From positions 1 through 6,528 of the forward strand of contig JABMQA010000997.1 in assembly GCA_013203545.1 (NCBI GenBank): 6,528 nucleotides of DNA, in the 5' to 3' direction. The translations under genes and the position numbers were made by a program. Shown in pieces: positions 1 through 6,528 of the stretch. Below the pieces are notes generated by a model. The model was given only the letters and a program-made list of their open reading frames with translations, made no database searches and was not told where the DNA came from. Within the stretch, counting starts at the first letter, position 1. Every line of letters begins with the position of its first letter. This DNA is from Bacteroidota bacterium. GTDB taxonomy: Bacteria; Bacteroidota; Bacteroidia; Bacteroidales; 4484-276.

Positions 1-739
1 CATCATACCTGACCAATCCCTGCCTTGAGGAACCATTCATGTGTCGCGCTACTTCTGACGGGCTTAAACCTAATGAATCAGCGATTTCACCCGTTGAAAG
101 GGATTTTTCCTGAAGGAGTGTGGTAATCAGGCTTATTGCCAATTTATCTGCAATTAATTCATCAAACAATCTTTCAAATTCGTCACTATTGAAAAACCTG
201 TGATAGGCTTCTTCGGACCTATCCAACACATGGAGCCTCTGTGTTAACACGAGCTTGATGTAGGGAATAAGCTTTCCTACCGCTTCAAGCTTTAACGCTA
301 ATGCTTTATCCTCAATACCTTCGGCTTTTCCGAGAGGTCCCAACTTCGTAAGCTCTGCACTATATTCGTTCATGAAATTGGCAAAACGGATTCCTTCACC
401 GGCAGATACCCATTCAAGTCTCAACCTTTCCGGATAGATTCCGATGTACTTCAGTATTTTTCTTAAAACCTGAACCATGCTGAATGCGTTGAAATTTCCG
501 CTGGTAACATAGTGGCAGTCACAAAGATGGCAGCCACCTACAAATATACCGTCGATTCCATTTGTAAAAGCCCGCAATAAATGCAACAAGTCGACCCTGG
601 CAGAGCACATCACCCGTATGAGTCTTATATGCGGGGGATACTGAAAACGGGAAACACCACAAAGGTCAGCCCCTCCGTAGCAGCACCAATTACATATGAT
701 GCCTATCATCTTTGGTTGAAAATTATGGTCTGTACTCAT
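1..739 (-). CDS. mvhD: MvhD-type hydrogenase iron-sulfur subunit (FlpD family) with C-terminal helix-turn-helix extension; 3' end outside window
   Basis: This is a 246-residue open frame from ATG at 737-739 that runs off the left edge without a stop. Residues 9-135 match the FlpD/MvhD family: CNWCCYGGADLCG (16-28), a basic strand with MC (44-45), GGCHLCDCHY (68-77) and LRLEWVSAGEG (106-116). These cysteines are expected to bind an iron-sulfur cluster. Family members pass electrons between a hydrogenase or other donor and HdrA-type heterodisulfide reductases in the cytoplasm. C20, C27 and C73 look additional to the usual cysteine set (from memory). Residues ~136-246 form an alpha-helical extension ending in a winged-helix-like segment (LSTGEIADSLGLSPSEVARHM, about 214-234), resembling ArsR/MarR DNA-binding folds. 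The start fits the family N-terminus (QPKMIGIICNWC) and has a weak AGAAAGA just upstream. The stop of an apparent upstream gene lies 5 nt away, implying a former operon. Family assignment is strong; the partner is not visible, and a role of the extension in DNA binding is inference. Confidence 0.87.
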   Translation of the reverse strand, partial: MSTDHNFQPKMIGIICNWCCYGGADLCGVSRFQYPPHIRLIRVMCSARVDLLHLLRAFTNGIDGIFVGGCHLCDCHYVTSGNFNAFSMVQVLRKILKYIGIYPERLRLEWVSAGEGIRFANFMNEYSAELTKLGPLGKAEGIEDKALALKLEAVGKLIPYIKLVLTQRLHVLDRSEEAYHRFFNSDEFERLFDELIADKLAISLITTLLQEKSLSTGEIADSLGLSPSEVARHMNGSSRQGLVRYD

Positions 740-911
740 TCTTTCTAATTCATTTCGATTACTTTATAAAAGCCTGCTGTCAACTCTATATCGGTTTGCG
801 TGTAGCTGTCAGTTGCCGATTTTAAGGCACTTTCCTGTTAATTTTCAGTTTCATATTAAACTGGTCATTTCCTCTTATTTTCCTATTCTGTCTGTGTCGC
901 CTGTGTGTTGG
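740..911. other. Junction between the defence cassette and mvhD
   Basis: This 172 bp lies between the stop of the RloC-like gene and the start of mvhD. Its mvhD-proximal half (745-837) is the putative gene remnant. The other half (838-911) has no convincing gene. It contains a small hairpin, cagttt/aaactg with a 6-nt loop (846-863), but no U-run follows it on the minus strand, so I do not call a terminator. No clear promoter for mvhD is visible. Direct repeats or an att site marking an insertion cannot be tested, because the other end of the cassette is outside the window. Confidence 0.5.
745..837 (-). pseudogene. 3' remnant of an unidentified gene immediately upstream of mvhD
   Basis: On the minus strand, between a TAA at 838-840 and a TAG at 745-747, there are 30 sense codons that read like an ordinary protein C-terminus, ending ELTAGFYKVIEMN. 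The stretch has no start codon of its own near its 5' end. Its TAG lies 5 nt before the mvhD ATG, the spacing normal for adjacent genes of one operon. Its base composition resembles mvhD more than the AT-rich gene before it. The simplest reading is that a redox-operon gene once preceded mvhD and only its tail remains after the defence cassette arrived. I do not recognise the protein family. A chance open stretch of 30 codons is possible, so confidence is moderate. Confidence 0.45.
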
Positions 912-2624
912 CTAATCGCTGATACTTTCCATTAATGCCGAATATTGGTTTGGGTCACTTGTTTCAATTTTTGAAATTACTGCTTTTGCAATTTTACTGA
1001 TTGCATCCACATCAATTGGTTCTAATCCTCTGTCAAAGTGTTCTCCGAGGTGTGAATATTCATGCACTACTCGATTAATTAAATTTATCGTTATAGTATC
1101 ATTCTCAAAAAATTTGTCAAGCCGTTGGTCTAAGGAAAAATTATGACTTGGATATTTGTAAAACAAATACGCTTCTAAAAATTTTCGCATATTGTTTCCA
1201 AAGTTGTATTGATAACTGTGTCCTATCGTGGCTTTGTCTGAGTTAGAACATTTGTAAATCTGATTAAAAAGATAATTAAACTCTGTGATGTAGTTCTTCA
1301 AATAATCGGGTGCTAACTTTAATTGTGCAGTAGTTTTATTTGTTCTTTCAATAAGAAAATGATTCAAACTATTTTTGGGTTTGCTCTCTGGAAATGCTTT
1401 CTCTTTAGGAATAGTTAGTTGTTTCAAATACTTGAGGAAATCCAAATTGTGAGTTGAAATAAAAAGTTGTCCGTATTTTTTAGGCTTGGCAATGATGCTT
1501 TCAATCAAACTGAACATAAAGAATATATGATTGCTGTCTAAACTTGAAATCGGATCGTCAATATAAATTATCAGTTTGTTATTGTTGAGATCGTCTTTCA
1601 TTTCATCTTCCATTCTTGCTATAAAATAGCAAAATGAAATCAAACTACATTCTCCTTCGCTTAAATTATTTGCATCTACATTGTCTCTTGTAATTTTAAA
1701 CTTCATGTTGGGTGATTCACCTTCTGCAACCAACTTCAATTCATCGTGTCCGAAAAAATGAGTTAAATGCTGATTCACTAATTCTGCACCTTTGCTTTCA
1801 TCTTTTGCTTGTGCCTCCAATGTTCTTTTTTCTTCATTAAGCAACTTAATTTTTATCTGCATATTGTTTTTCTCTTGCTCTACTACTGTTGCATTTTTGA
1901 AAAGTAATTCTATTTCTTCAAGTTTCTTTTTGTAATCAATGTCTTTGATAAATTTTGCAACTTCTGAAATACGAAGGTCTGAACGGGCTGCCTGCTGGTC
2001 TTTTGAGAGAGTGCTTGTTTTTAAATTGTGTTCTTCAATAAGAAGATTGAACGCTTTAAGCAGTTCTAAAATATTTTCTGATTCATCTTTTATTTCTCCC
2101 AAAACTTTTTCTTTGAAAATATCTTTCTCCCTTTCTTTTATTTGTGCTATCAGTTTATCAATGCTTTTAGAATATGCTTTTGAAGTAGCAGTCCATGTTT
2201 TTATTAAAGCATCATATTTTGAATTGATACTTGCATAAAACATTTCCTTTTCCAAATTCAAAAAATCATCAAGGTTTTGTTTTGCAGTTTCTAATGTTTG
2301 TATTTGCGCTTTTAATACCTTTCTGAGTTCCTCTGATTCTTTGCTGAAATGTGCATCTAATTTGTCCCACAAACCTGCCGGAATAGGATTCCCACAAAAG
2401 CCGCAAGTTTCTCTCTTGCCTTTGTGTTTATCAATGCCTTGTCTTACCCACTCTTGCAACAAACTATCATTTACCAAATCAGTTATCGGTTGGCTCGGTT
2501 TTATTTGTCCCTTCAGTAGTTCTTCAGTTTGCGAATAGTAAGTTGAAAAGTTCGGTCTTGTTTCGGTTAATCGTTCAATGTTTCCTTTGGATTCTTCTTT
2601 CAGCAGTTTTTTCTTTTCAACAAT
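912..2624 (-). pseudogene. C-terminal part of the RloC-like protein, downstream of the premature stop
   Basis: Numbering is for the full 785-residue frame. WVRQGIDKHKGKRETCGFCGNPIP places a CxxC at C289/C292, matching the zinc-hook position of RloC. About 305-510 is charged coiled coil. The ABC signature is LSEGE (536-540), Walker B is LIIYIDDPISSLD (566-578), and the switch histidine is in STHN (H607). The last ~180 residues contain R695-x3-E699 (MRKFLEAY) and H736 (INRVVHEYSH), the same order as the R-E-H catalytic triad reported for PrrC (R320, E324, H356), with E-to-H spacing 37 rather than 32. The first methionine-equivalent start is a TTG at 2475-2477 without a visible ribosome-binding site, and no ATG lies near the stop. 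Efficient re-initiation is therefore unlikely. No further stops or frameshifts are present. Confidence 0.7.
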
Positions 2625-2627
2625 TTA
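2625..2627 (-). other. In-frame TAA nonsense codon in the RloC-like gene
   Basis: The minus strand reads ...ACT GAT GAG TAA ATT GTT GAA AAG..., with the same frame and family-like sequence continuing on both sides. One base change from CAA, AAA or GAA would create it. TAA also ends the neighbouring methylase gene (3333-3335), so stop reassignment is not a likely explanation. Confidence 0.85.
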
Positions 2628-3269
2628 CTCATCAGTAAGTATTGCTGTTTCAGTTGCACTTGGAATATCTCCTTTAATAGAATTTATCTGATAGGTTGGG
2701 TAACTGTAAATGCTCGCATTATTTTTTATGCTCCGTGCTTTTGTTCTTAGCTTGTTGTCCAAATCATTCTTTTTCATATCATGCTCTGCATTCTTTCCTG
2801 CATAGGCTTTTGTTTTTTCACACAACTCAAACAGTAACCCTTTTTGTTCTTCTTCTTTACCTAATTTTTCTTCAATATCTTTAATTTGTTTATCCAGTTT
2901 AACATTCTTTGCCCCCAAAATTGTAAATGGTTTTATTGTGCCATCATCATTATCAAGCCAACTTAAATTTTCTTTAACAAAATCAGTATTGTAAACTCTC
3001 ATTTTATTTTCTGTTCCGAAGTCCAATAAATTATATTGGGTAATGATCCTTGCATCATTAAGTGTAATTGCAAAATCACAATCTTCATAATTCTTATGCA
3101 GGTGAGCATCTTCAATACACTTGAAAATTCTTGCTAAAAGTGTTTTGCCCGAATAATTTCTACCGTAAATGATATTGAGTTTTTCAAATGTTTCATCCTT
3201 TCCAATTGTTTTATCCCACAGATAATTATTGAACCGCCCAAACTTCATTATGTTAATTTTCTTTATCAT
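2625..3269 (-). CDS. N-terminal part of the RloC-like ATPase, the portion translated before the premature stop
   Basis: These 214 codons hold the N-terminal lobe of the ABC head. The Walker A P-loop is GRNYSGKT (residues 36-43, K42 for nucleotide phosphate). It is followed by the family-typical strand VYNTDFVKENLSWLDNDDG (about 92-110) and the TILGAKNVKLDKQI segment. A lysine/glutamate-rich helix (about 125-180) then begins the coiled coil. It ends ...TAILTDE-stop. A product of this size would lack the ABC signature, Walker B, hook and nuclease regions, so it should not hydrolyse ATP on its own. Whether a stable fragment is made cannot be told from the sequence. Confidence 0.6.
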   Translation of the reverse strand: MIKKINIMKFGRFNNYLWDKTIGKDETFEKLNIIYGRNYSGKTLLARIFKCIEDAHLHKNYEDCDFAITLNDARIITQYNLLDFGTENKMRVYNTDFVKENLSWLDNDDGTIKPFTILGAKNVKLDKQIKDIEEKLGKEEEQKGLLFELCEKTKAYAGKNAEHDMKKNDLDNKLRTKARSIKNNASIYSYPTYQINSIKGDIPSATETAILTDE

Positions 3270-3332
3270 GCTGATACTGTTTCCTTTTTCTTCAGCGCAT
3301 CTATCAGTGCACCCTGTAATAATTTTCCTTTT
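3270..3332 (-). other. Intergenic linker between methylase and RloC-like gene, with a cryptic coding-like stretch
   Basis: Only 63 bp separate the two genes, with no hairpin plus U-run terminator visible, which supports cotranscription. In the +1 frame relative to the methylase, the minus strand is open from 3343 to a TGA at 3266-3268 that overlaps the RloC-like ATG (ATGA). It would encode ...KGKLLQGALIDALKKKETVSA. It has no ATG, GTG or TTG start, so it is not called as a gene. It could be a relic of a longer upstream reading frame once coupled to the RloC-like gene. Confidence 0.35.
3281..3288 (-). promoter_or_regulatory. Weak Shine-Dalgarno-like element for the RloC-like gene
   Basis: The minus strand has an AAGGAAA-type purine run about 12 nt upstream of the ATG at 3267-3269. 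The spacing is slightly long, and purine-rich runs are common here, so it only mildly supports this start. Confidence 0.3.
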
Positions 3333-6300
3333 TTATTTCCCTTCTATAATTTTTATTTCCTCCTCAGTCAACTCATAAAGTCCGTAAACCAGTTCATCTA
3401 TTTGCCTTTCTAATTGTCTTGTATCTGCTTTGGGGTTTGCTGCTTTGGCGGAAAGTATTTGATCAACGATACTTGTAATTGGTTTAACTACTTTGGTTTT
3501 AAAAATTGGAATTTGTAATAATGGTTCTTTGTCCAACTGATAATTGTTTCCTTGCATCTTTCCTTTATTTCTTAACCAGAACTCAATCAGTTTTGAATTT
3601 AGAATTGCTGTCAAATATTTCAAGTTTATTCTTTCTGACTTGATTACATAAAAGGTTGCTGAAACATAGCAATCAAAATCTGTGTAAGTGAATATAGGCT
3701 CGTTTACATATTTTCGTAACACAATGATTTTTTCGTCTTTGAAAAAAGATTCTTCCCTAGAGCGGTGCAAACCATAAGGTTTATTATCTGATGTAATTAT
3801 CTCTTGAAACTTGTCCAAATGCTTTTTAATGTTCGGATATGGTTTAATGTTTTCTGCATATTTGAATTTTGAATCAGTGTAAATAATCCATTCAACATTT
3901 TCTGAATCGCCATACCACCTGTGTATTTGATTTGTTGTGAAATATGGTTTTATCAATTCAATCTCCATTTTATTGAAGTCGAACGCTTCTTTCTCATCAT
4001 CATTCAAAACAAAAATTCCTTGTCCAACCCTGAATTTATCACCCAATATTTTTTGGTTTGATTTGTTTAATAAATCTTGTGGGAGAACTATTCCTTGAGC
4101 TACTTCAGTATTTTCATTTAGCTGAAAGTTTGCTCTTGCTTTGATTTTATCCAAAATATTTTCAAAAACATCTTTGCTAAAAGTGAATGACTTGTCTTTA
4201 AGTTTTCCCTTTGAAATTTTCGGAATTAAATACTCTGTTTTTTCAGTTTGCTTTTTTGCAACCAAATTAAGCACATCATCAAAAACTATTTTGTCGCCAA
4301 CCAACCTTCGCAATTCAAAATTGTAATTGTCATTTGAATTGTCATTTCTGAAAAGCATTACCATTGTTTGAATGTCGGCACTTTCAAAAATCATATAGCT
4401 GCCAAAATCTAAAAGGAAATGAATGGTTGAGTCATTCAAAACCTTTGCTCTCATTTTGGATGCACCAGAGTTGGTTGTCCAATTGTTTGTTGCAATGAAG
4501 CAAAGAACACCAGATTTCATCCTTAGGTTATCTAAATTTTTACAAGCAAATAAATACCACAAGTCCATTTTACCTTGATAGTAAGGTGAAGTCCTAACTC
4601 CTTCAAAAGCATCTTTGAAAGTATATTCTTTTATGTAAGGCGGATTCCCAATCACCACATCAAAACCATCCTTAAAACCAAACATCGTTTCGGGGTCAAA
4701 GAATTTAGCAGATTTCATTGGGTCGAAAGGATTCCAACCTGCCATTTGCCCTGCCACGTTCTTATTAAAACCGCTTTGGGTTAAGGCAATTTGCAATTCT
4801 TCGCGTTTCGCTTTTTCTTTTTTCTTTAATGCTTTTTTAGCATAATATTTACGGGTAAAGAAAATTTTATGGCGAATACCGCCTAATTCTTTTTCGAACA
4901 TTTCTACATCGCCCGCCATTAAAGCCATTTGCCGCGGCTTATCCAACCCAATCAAAGTATTTGCCGCCACAAATTTGGTTTCGAGGTTTGGCATGCTTAG
5001 AATATTACGGTTGGGCTTGTTATCGTCAACTTTTTGGTCAACAATTAGCGAAATAAAGAAACGAAGCTTGGAAATTTGGATGGCAATTTGCTGTATATCA
5101 ACTCCGTAAATACAATTTTCAATTAAGAATAGTTTACGGGCATAGTCGGGATAATTCATACTAAGGTCGAACGCCTTATTTATTTCGTTCAAACGAATTT
5201 CACGTTCCGAAACATCGCCACTGTCAAACACCTCTGCAGTTTCGGCAATTGCACGTTGTTTTTGAAGTTCGTTCCATTTTTTATTATCGGGGTCGAGTTT
5301 GTTAAGCAAGTCAACTAAGCGGTGCAAAACTCCCATTGGGAAAGCACCCGAACCACAGGCAGGGTCAAGTATTTTAACTTCGCTAATAGCTTTTATAAAA
5401 ACATCAGTTTCTGATTTTGAAAACTCAGGCAAGTCAATTGTGTGAGAGAACAAATCACGTAATTTGTTTCCTGTTTCTTCTGTATTATCAAGTTTTGGTT
5501 TAAAGTAAGCAATCAAACTCTCATCCACCATATAGTTTACAATCTCACGCGGAGTATAAAAACTACCTGTTTGCTTTCGTGCTGTAGTTTGCGTTTCGGG
5601 GTTGTAACTTGCTAAAAGGTTTTCAAATACTTTACCAAGCAACTCAGGGTCAAGTGCAATTTCTTCTTCAAGTGGTGTGTTTTCGGTAATGGTAAATTTG
5701 TAATCATCAAGAATATTTATCAAGCCTTCAACTTCATATTTTTTGTTTTTGGTGCCATATTCTGCGTTTAAATCAAGTGGATGTTTTGCTGCAAAAAAGA
5801 GTTTGTCAGGAACAAATGCTTGTCGCTTCTCAGTACTGCTAAAACCGTCAAACCTGATTTCTTTATTTCCCACTCTGAAATCGAGGCATTCAAACAAACC
5901 CCCGTTTAAAAAAGGGATGGTTGCAAAAAGCTCTAATGCTTTGTCGGGTTTTGTAAAATAATTTTGATAACGGTATTTTGTTTGGTCAAGATACTGGTCG
6001 TTTCCTGTCTTTGGAAGTGTATTAATAAACCTGCGTTGCTCATCTTTGTTTTCTGCTGTAATATCTTTGCCCATTGGTGTATTGAGAGTAGCAAAGAAAA
6101 GGTTTTGCAAAATTGCCCTGTAGTAAACAGAAGTTTCTTCCGATTGAGGTTTGAAATCATTTAAAATATCTTTCAGCTTTTTAAGTTCAAATAATGAATA
6201 GGGAACAAGGTTCTTTTCTTTGATAAACCAAACAAAAATTAACCGGGTAAGCAATCGGATAACACTTTCGGAATTATAAGCCATGTCGTCCTTATCATCA

Positions 6301-6528
6301 TTCACATCATTAGGGAAATTTACAGAACGAACAGCCCACAAATACCAGTTAAATAGTTCGCTGTAAAAGCGTTTATTGAGTTCTTTGGTATCAAGCGTTT
6401 TTTGCCAGGCGTTATGTAATTCTACAAAGTTAGTAAACTGATTTTTGGTTTTTAGTTCATCAAACGAAAGATCGAAAAGAATTTCGATGTGCGCTCTGTG
6501 TGGGCTTGCAATGTTGATGTCTTTAATC
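3333..6528 (-). CDS. Eco57I-family adenine-specific DNA methyltransferase / type IIG restriction-modification protein; 5' end outside window
   Basis: An open frame runs from the right edge to TAA at 3333-3335, with 1064 complete codons visible. A TTG at 6339-6341 is not the start: upstream codons continue as conserved family sequence (HRAHIEILFDLSFDEL..., RFYSELFNWYLWAVRSVNF). In visible numbering, an alpha-helical region (about 1-320) leads into TGSFYTPREIV (about 320-329). SAM-binding motif I is DPACGSG (388-394) and catalytic motif IV is NPPY (628-631), the gamma-class order of N6-adenine methylases. The C-terminal third is a TaqI-like target-recognition region ending with a motif around QLDKEPLLQIPI (from 997) and ELTEEEIKIIEGK. 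Family members act on DNA in the cytoplasm. Type IIG members carry a PD-(D/E)xK nuclease N-terminal to the part seen here, so cleavage activity cannot be judged from this window. DPACGSGAF and the lack of visible BREX partners argue for a stand-alone type IIG-like enzyme over PglX. It is probably cotranscribed with the RloC-like gene. Confidence 0.92.
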   Translation of the reverse strand, partial: IKDINIASPHRAHIEILFDLSFDELKTKNQFTNFVELHNAWQKTLDTKELNKRFYSELFNWYLWAVRSVNFPNDVNDDKDDMAYNSESVIRLLTRLIFVWFIKEKNLVPYSLFELKKLKDILNDFKPQSEETSVYYRAILQNLFFATLNTPMGKDITAENKDEQRRFINTLPKTGNDQYLDQTKYRYQNYFTKPDKALELFATIPFLNGGLFECLDFRVGNKEIRFDGFSSTEKRQAFVPDKLFFAAKHPLDLNAEYGTKNKKYEVEGLINILDDYKFTITENTPLEEEIALDPELLGKVFENLLASYNPETQTTARKQTGSFYTPREIVNYMVDESLIAYFKPKLDNTEETGNKLRDLFSHTIDLPEFSKSETDVFIKAISEVKILDPACGSGAFPMGVLHRLVDLLNKLDPDNKKWNELQKQRAIAETAEVFDSGDVSEREIRLNEINKAFDLSMNYPDYARKLFLIENCIYGVDIQQIAIQISKLRFFISLIVDQKVDDNKPNRNILSMPNLETKFVAANTLIGLDKPRQMALMAGDVEMFEKELGGIRHKIFFTRKYYAKKALKKKEKAKREELQIALTQSGFNKNVAGQMAGWNPFDPMKSAKFFDPETMFGFKDGFDVVIGNPPYIKEYTFKDAFEGVRTSPYYQGKMDLWYLFACKNLDNLRMKSGVLCFIATNNWTTNSGASKMRAKVLNDSTIHFLLDFGSYMIFESADIQTMVMLFRNDNSNDNYNFELRRLVGDKIVFDDVLNLVAKKQTEKTEYLIPKISKGKLKDKSFTFSKDVFENILDKIKARANFQLNENTEVAQGIVLPQDLLNKSNQKILGDKFRVGQGIFVLNDDEKEAFDFNKMEIELIKPYFTTNQIHRWYGDSENVEWIIYTDSKFKYAENIKPYPNIKKHLDKFQEIITSDNKPYGLHRSREESFFKDEKIIVLRKYVNEPIFTYTDFDCYVSATFYVIKSERINLKYLTAILNSKLIEFWLRNKGKMQGNNYQLDKEPLLQIPIFKTKVVKPITSIVDQILSAKAANPKADTRQLERQIDELVYGLYELTEEEIKIIEGK

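Larger units (their letters stand above)
912..3269 (-). pseudogene. rloC: RloC-like AAA_13 ABC ATPase / putative anticodon nuclease, interrupted by one in-frame TAA
   Basis: This is one continuous reading frame of 785 codons (ATG at 3267-3269, TAG at 912-914), broken only by TAA at 2625-2627 (codon 215). Residues on both sides of the stop belong to a single protein of the AAA_13/RloC family and are collinear with it, so this is one damaged gene and not two. In that family an ABC-type ATPase head is split by a long coiled coil with a CxxC zinc hook. RloC carries a C-terminal nuclease that cuts tRNA anticodon loops and stops translation, classically linked to restriction-modification genes. The gene starts 63 bp after the Eco57I-type methylase stop, on the same strand, so cotranscription is likely. 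The start gives the usual N-terminus (MIKKINIMKFGRF), with AAGGAAA about 12 nt upstream. The family call is firm. The nuclease function rests on the C-terminal motif pattern only. Confidence 0.82.

Noticed and set aside
778..783. TTGACA -35-like hexamer upstream of mvhD on the minus strand
   Set aside because: No -10 element lies at the proper ~17-nt spacing, and it falls inside the putative coding remnant. It is likely chance.
846..863. Hairpin cagttt-N6-aaactg after the RloC-like gene as a terminator
   Set aside because: The stem is only 6 bp, A/T-rich, and no U-run follows it on the minus strand.
1939..2238. Plus-strand open frames at 1939-2238, 2341-2538, 2696-2884, 4141-4326, 5743-5961 and 5964-6164
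   Set aside because: All lie opposite strongly supported minus-strand genes, have low-complexity S/F/L-rich translations and match no family I recognise.
912..2477. Independent 521-residue gene starting at TTG 2475-2477
   Set aside because: It is in the same frame as the upstream half, family sequence continues through the gap before it, and no ribosome-binding site is visible. It is the tail of one interrupted gene.
5933..6160. Minus-strand 75-residue open frame inside the methylase gene
   Set aside because: It is an out-of-frame shadow of the conserved methylase sequence with no start context.
3333..6341. Methylase start at the TTG 6339-6341
   Set aside because: The frame stays open for 62 more codons to the window edge, with conserved family sequence, so the TTG is internal.
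3333..6528. PglX of a BREX system or DrmMI of DISARM
   Set aside because: The size and methylase fold are compatible, but no other BREX or DISARM gene is visible and the motif I context (GSGAF rather than GSGHF) and C-terminus look like stand-alone type IIG-like proteins. The flank beyond the right edge could still change this.
1..6528. tRNA, rRNA, CRISPR array, transposase or riboswitch
   Set aside because: I saw no repeat-spacer pattern, tRNA-like cloverleaf, transposase motif or terminal inverted repeats in a by-eye reading of both strands.

Overview
The window carries three genes or gene remains, all read on the minus strand. It looks like a restriction-linked defence cassette placed beside an anaerobic electron-transfer gene. 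The defence genes are AT-rich (roughly one third G+C by eye). Their protein style (K/E/N-rich, 'FYSELFNWY...' methylase, AAA_13 ATPase), weak Shine-Dalgarno sequences and TAA/TAG stops suggest Bacteroidota or a similar AT-rich anaerobe. The left-edge gene is visibly richer in G+C (mid-40s %) and belongs to an anaerobic redox family (MvhD). The host is therefore probably a strict anaerobe, such as a sediment or digester Bacteroidota lineage. This is inference, because there is no phylogenetic marker in the window.

Layout in the direction of transcription, right to left. (1) 6528 to 3333: the C-terminal ~1064 residues of a very large Eco57I-type adenine methyltransferase / type IIG restriction-modification protein. 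It is open at the right window edge, so its N-terminus is outside. (2) 3269 to 912, 63 bp downstream: a 785-residue RloC-like AAA_13 ABC ATPase with Walker A, a CxxC zinc-hook-like motif in a coiled-coil region, an ABC signature, Walker B, a switch histidine, and a C-terminal R-x3-E...H arrangement like the anticodon-nuclease triad of PrrC/RloC. The reading frame is intact from end to end except for one in-frame TAA at 2625-2627. (3) 911 to 740: a short gap holding a 30-codon open stretch (745-837) that looks like the 3' end of a lost gene and stops 5 nt before the next start. (4) 739 to 1: an MvhD-type hydrogenase iron-sulfur subunit with a C-terminal extension ending in a helix-turn-helix, cut by the left edge.

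How they may work together: PrrC and RloC are host-tRNA-cleaving anticodon nucleases genetically linked to restriction-modification systems. PrrC is held silent by a type I enzyme and released when phage inhibits restriction. Here the RloC-like gene follows a type IIG-like enzyme, so a back-up suicide system tied to restriction is plausible. The nonsense codon means it is either freshly inactivated or affected by a sequence error. The tight 3'-remnant/mvhD junction suggests the defence cassette replaced or interrupted the gene that used to precede mvhD in a redox operon.
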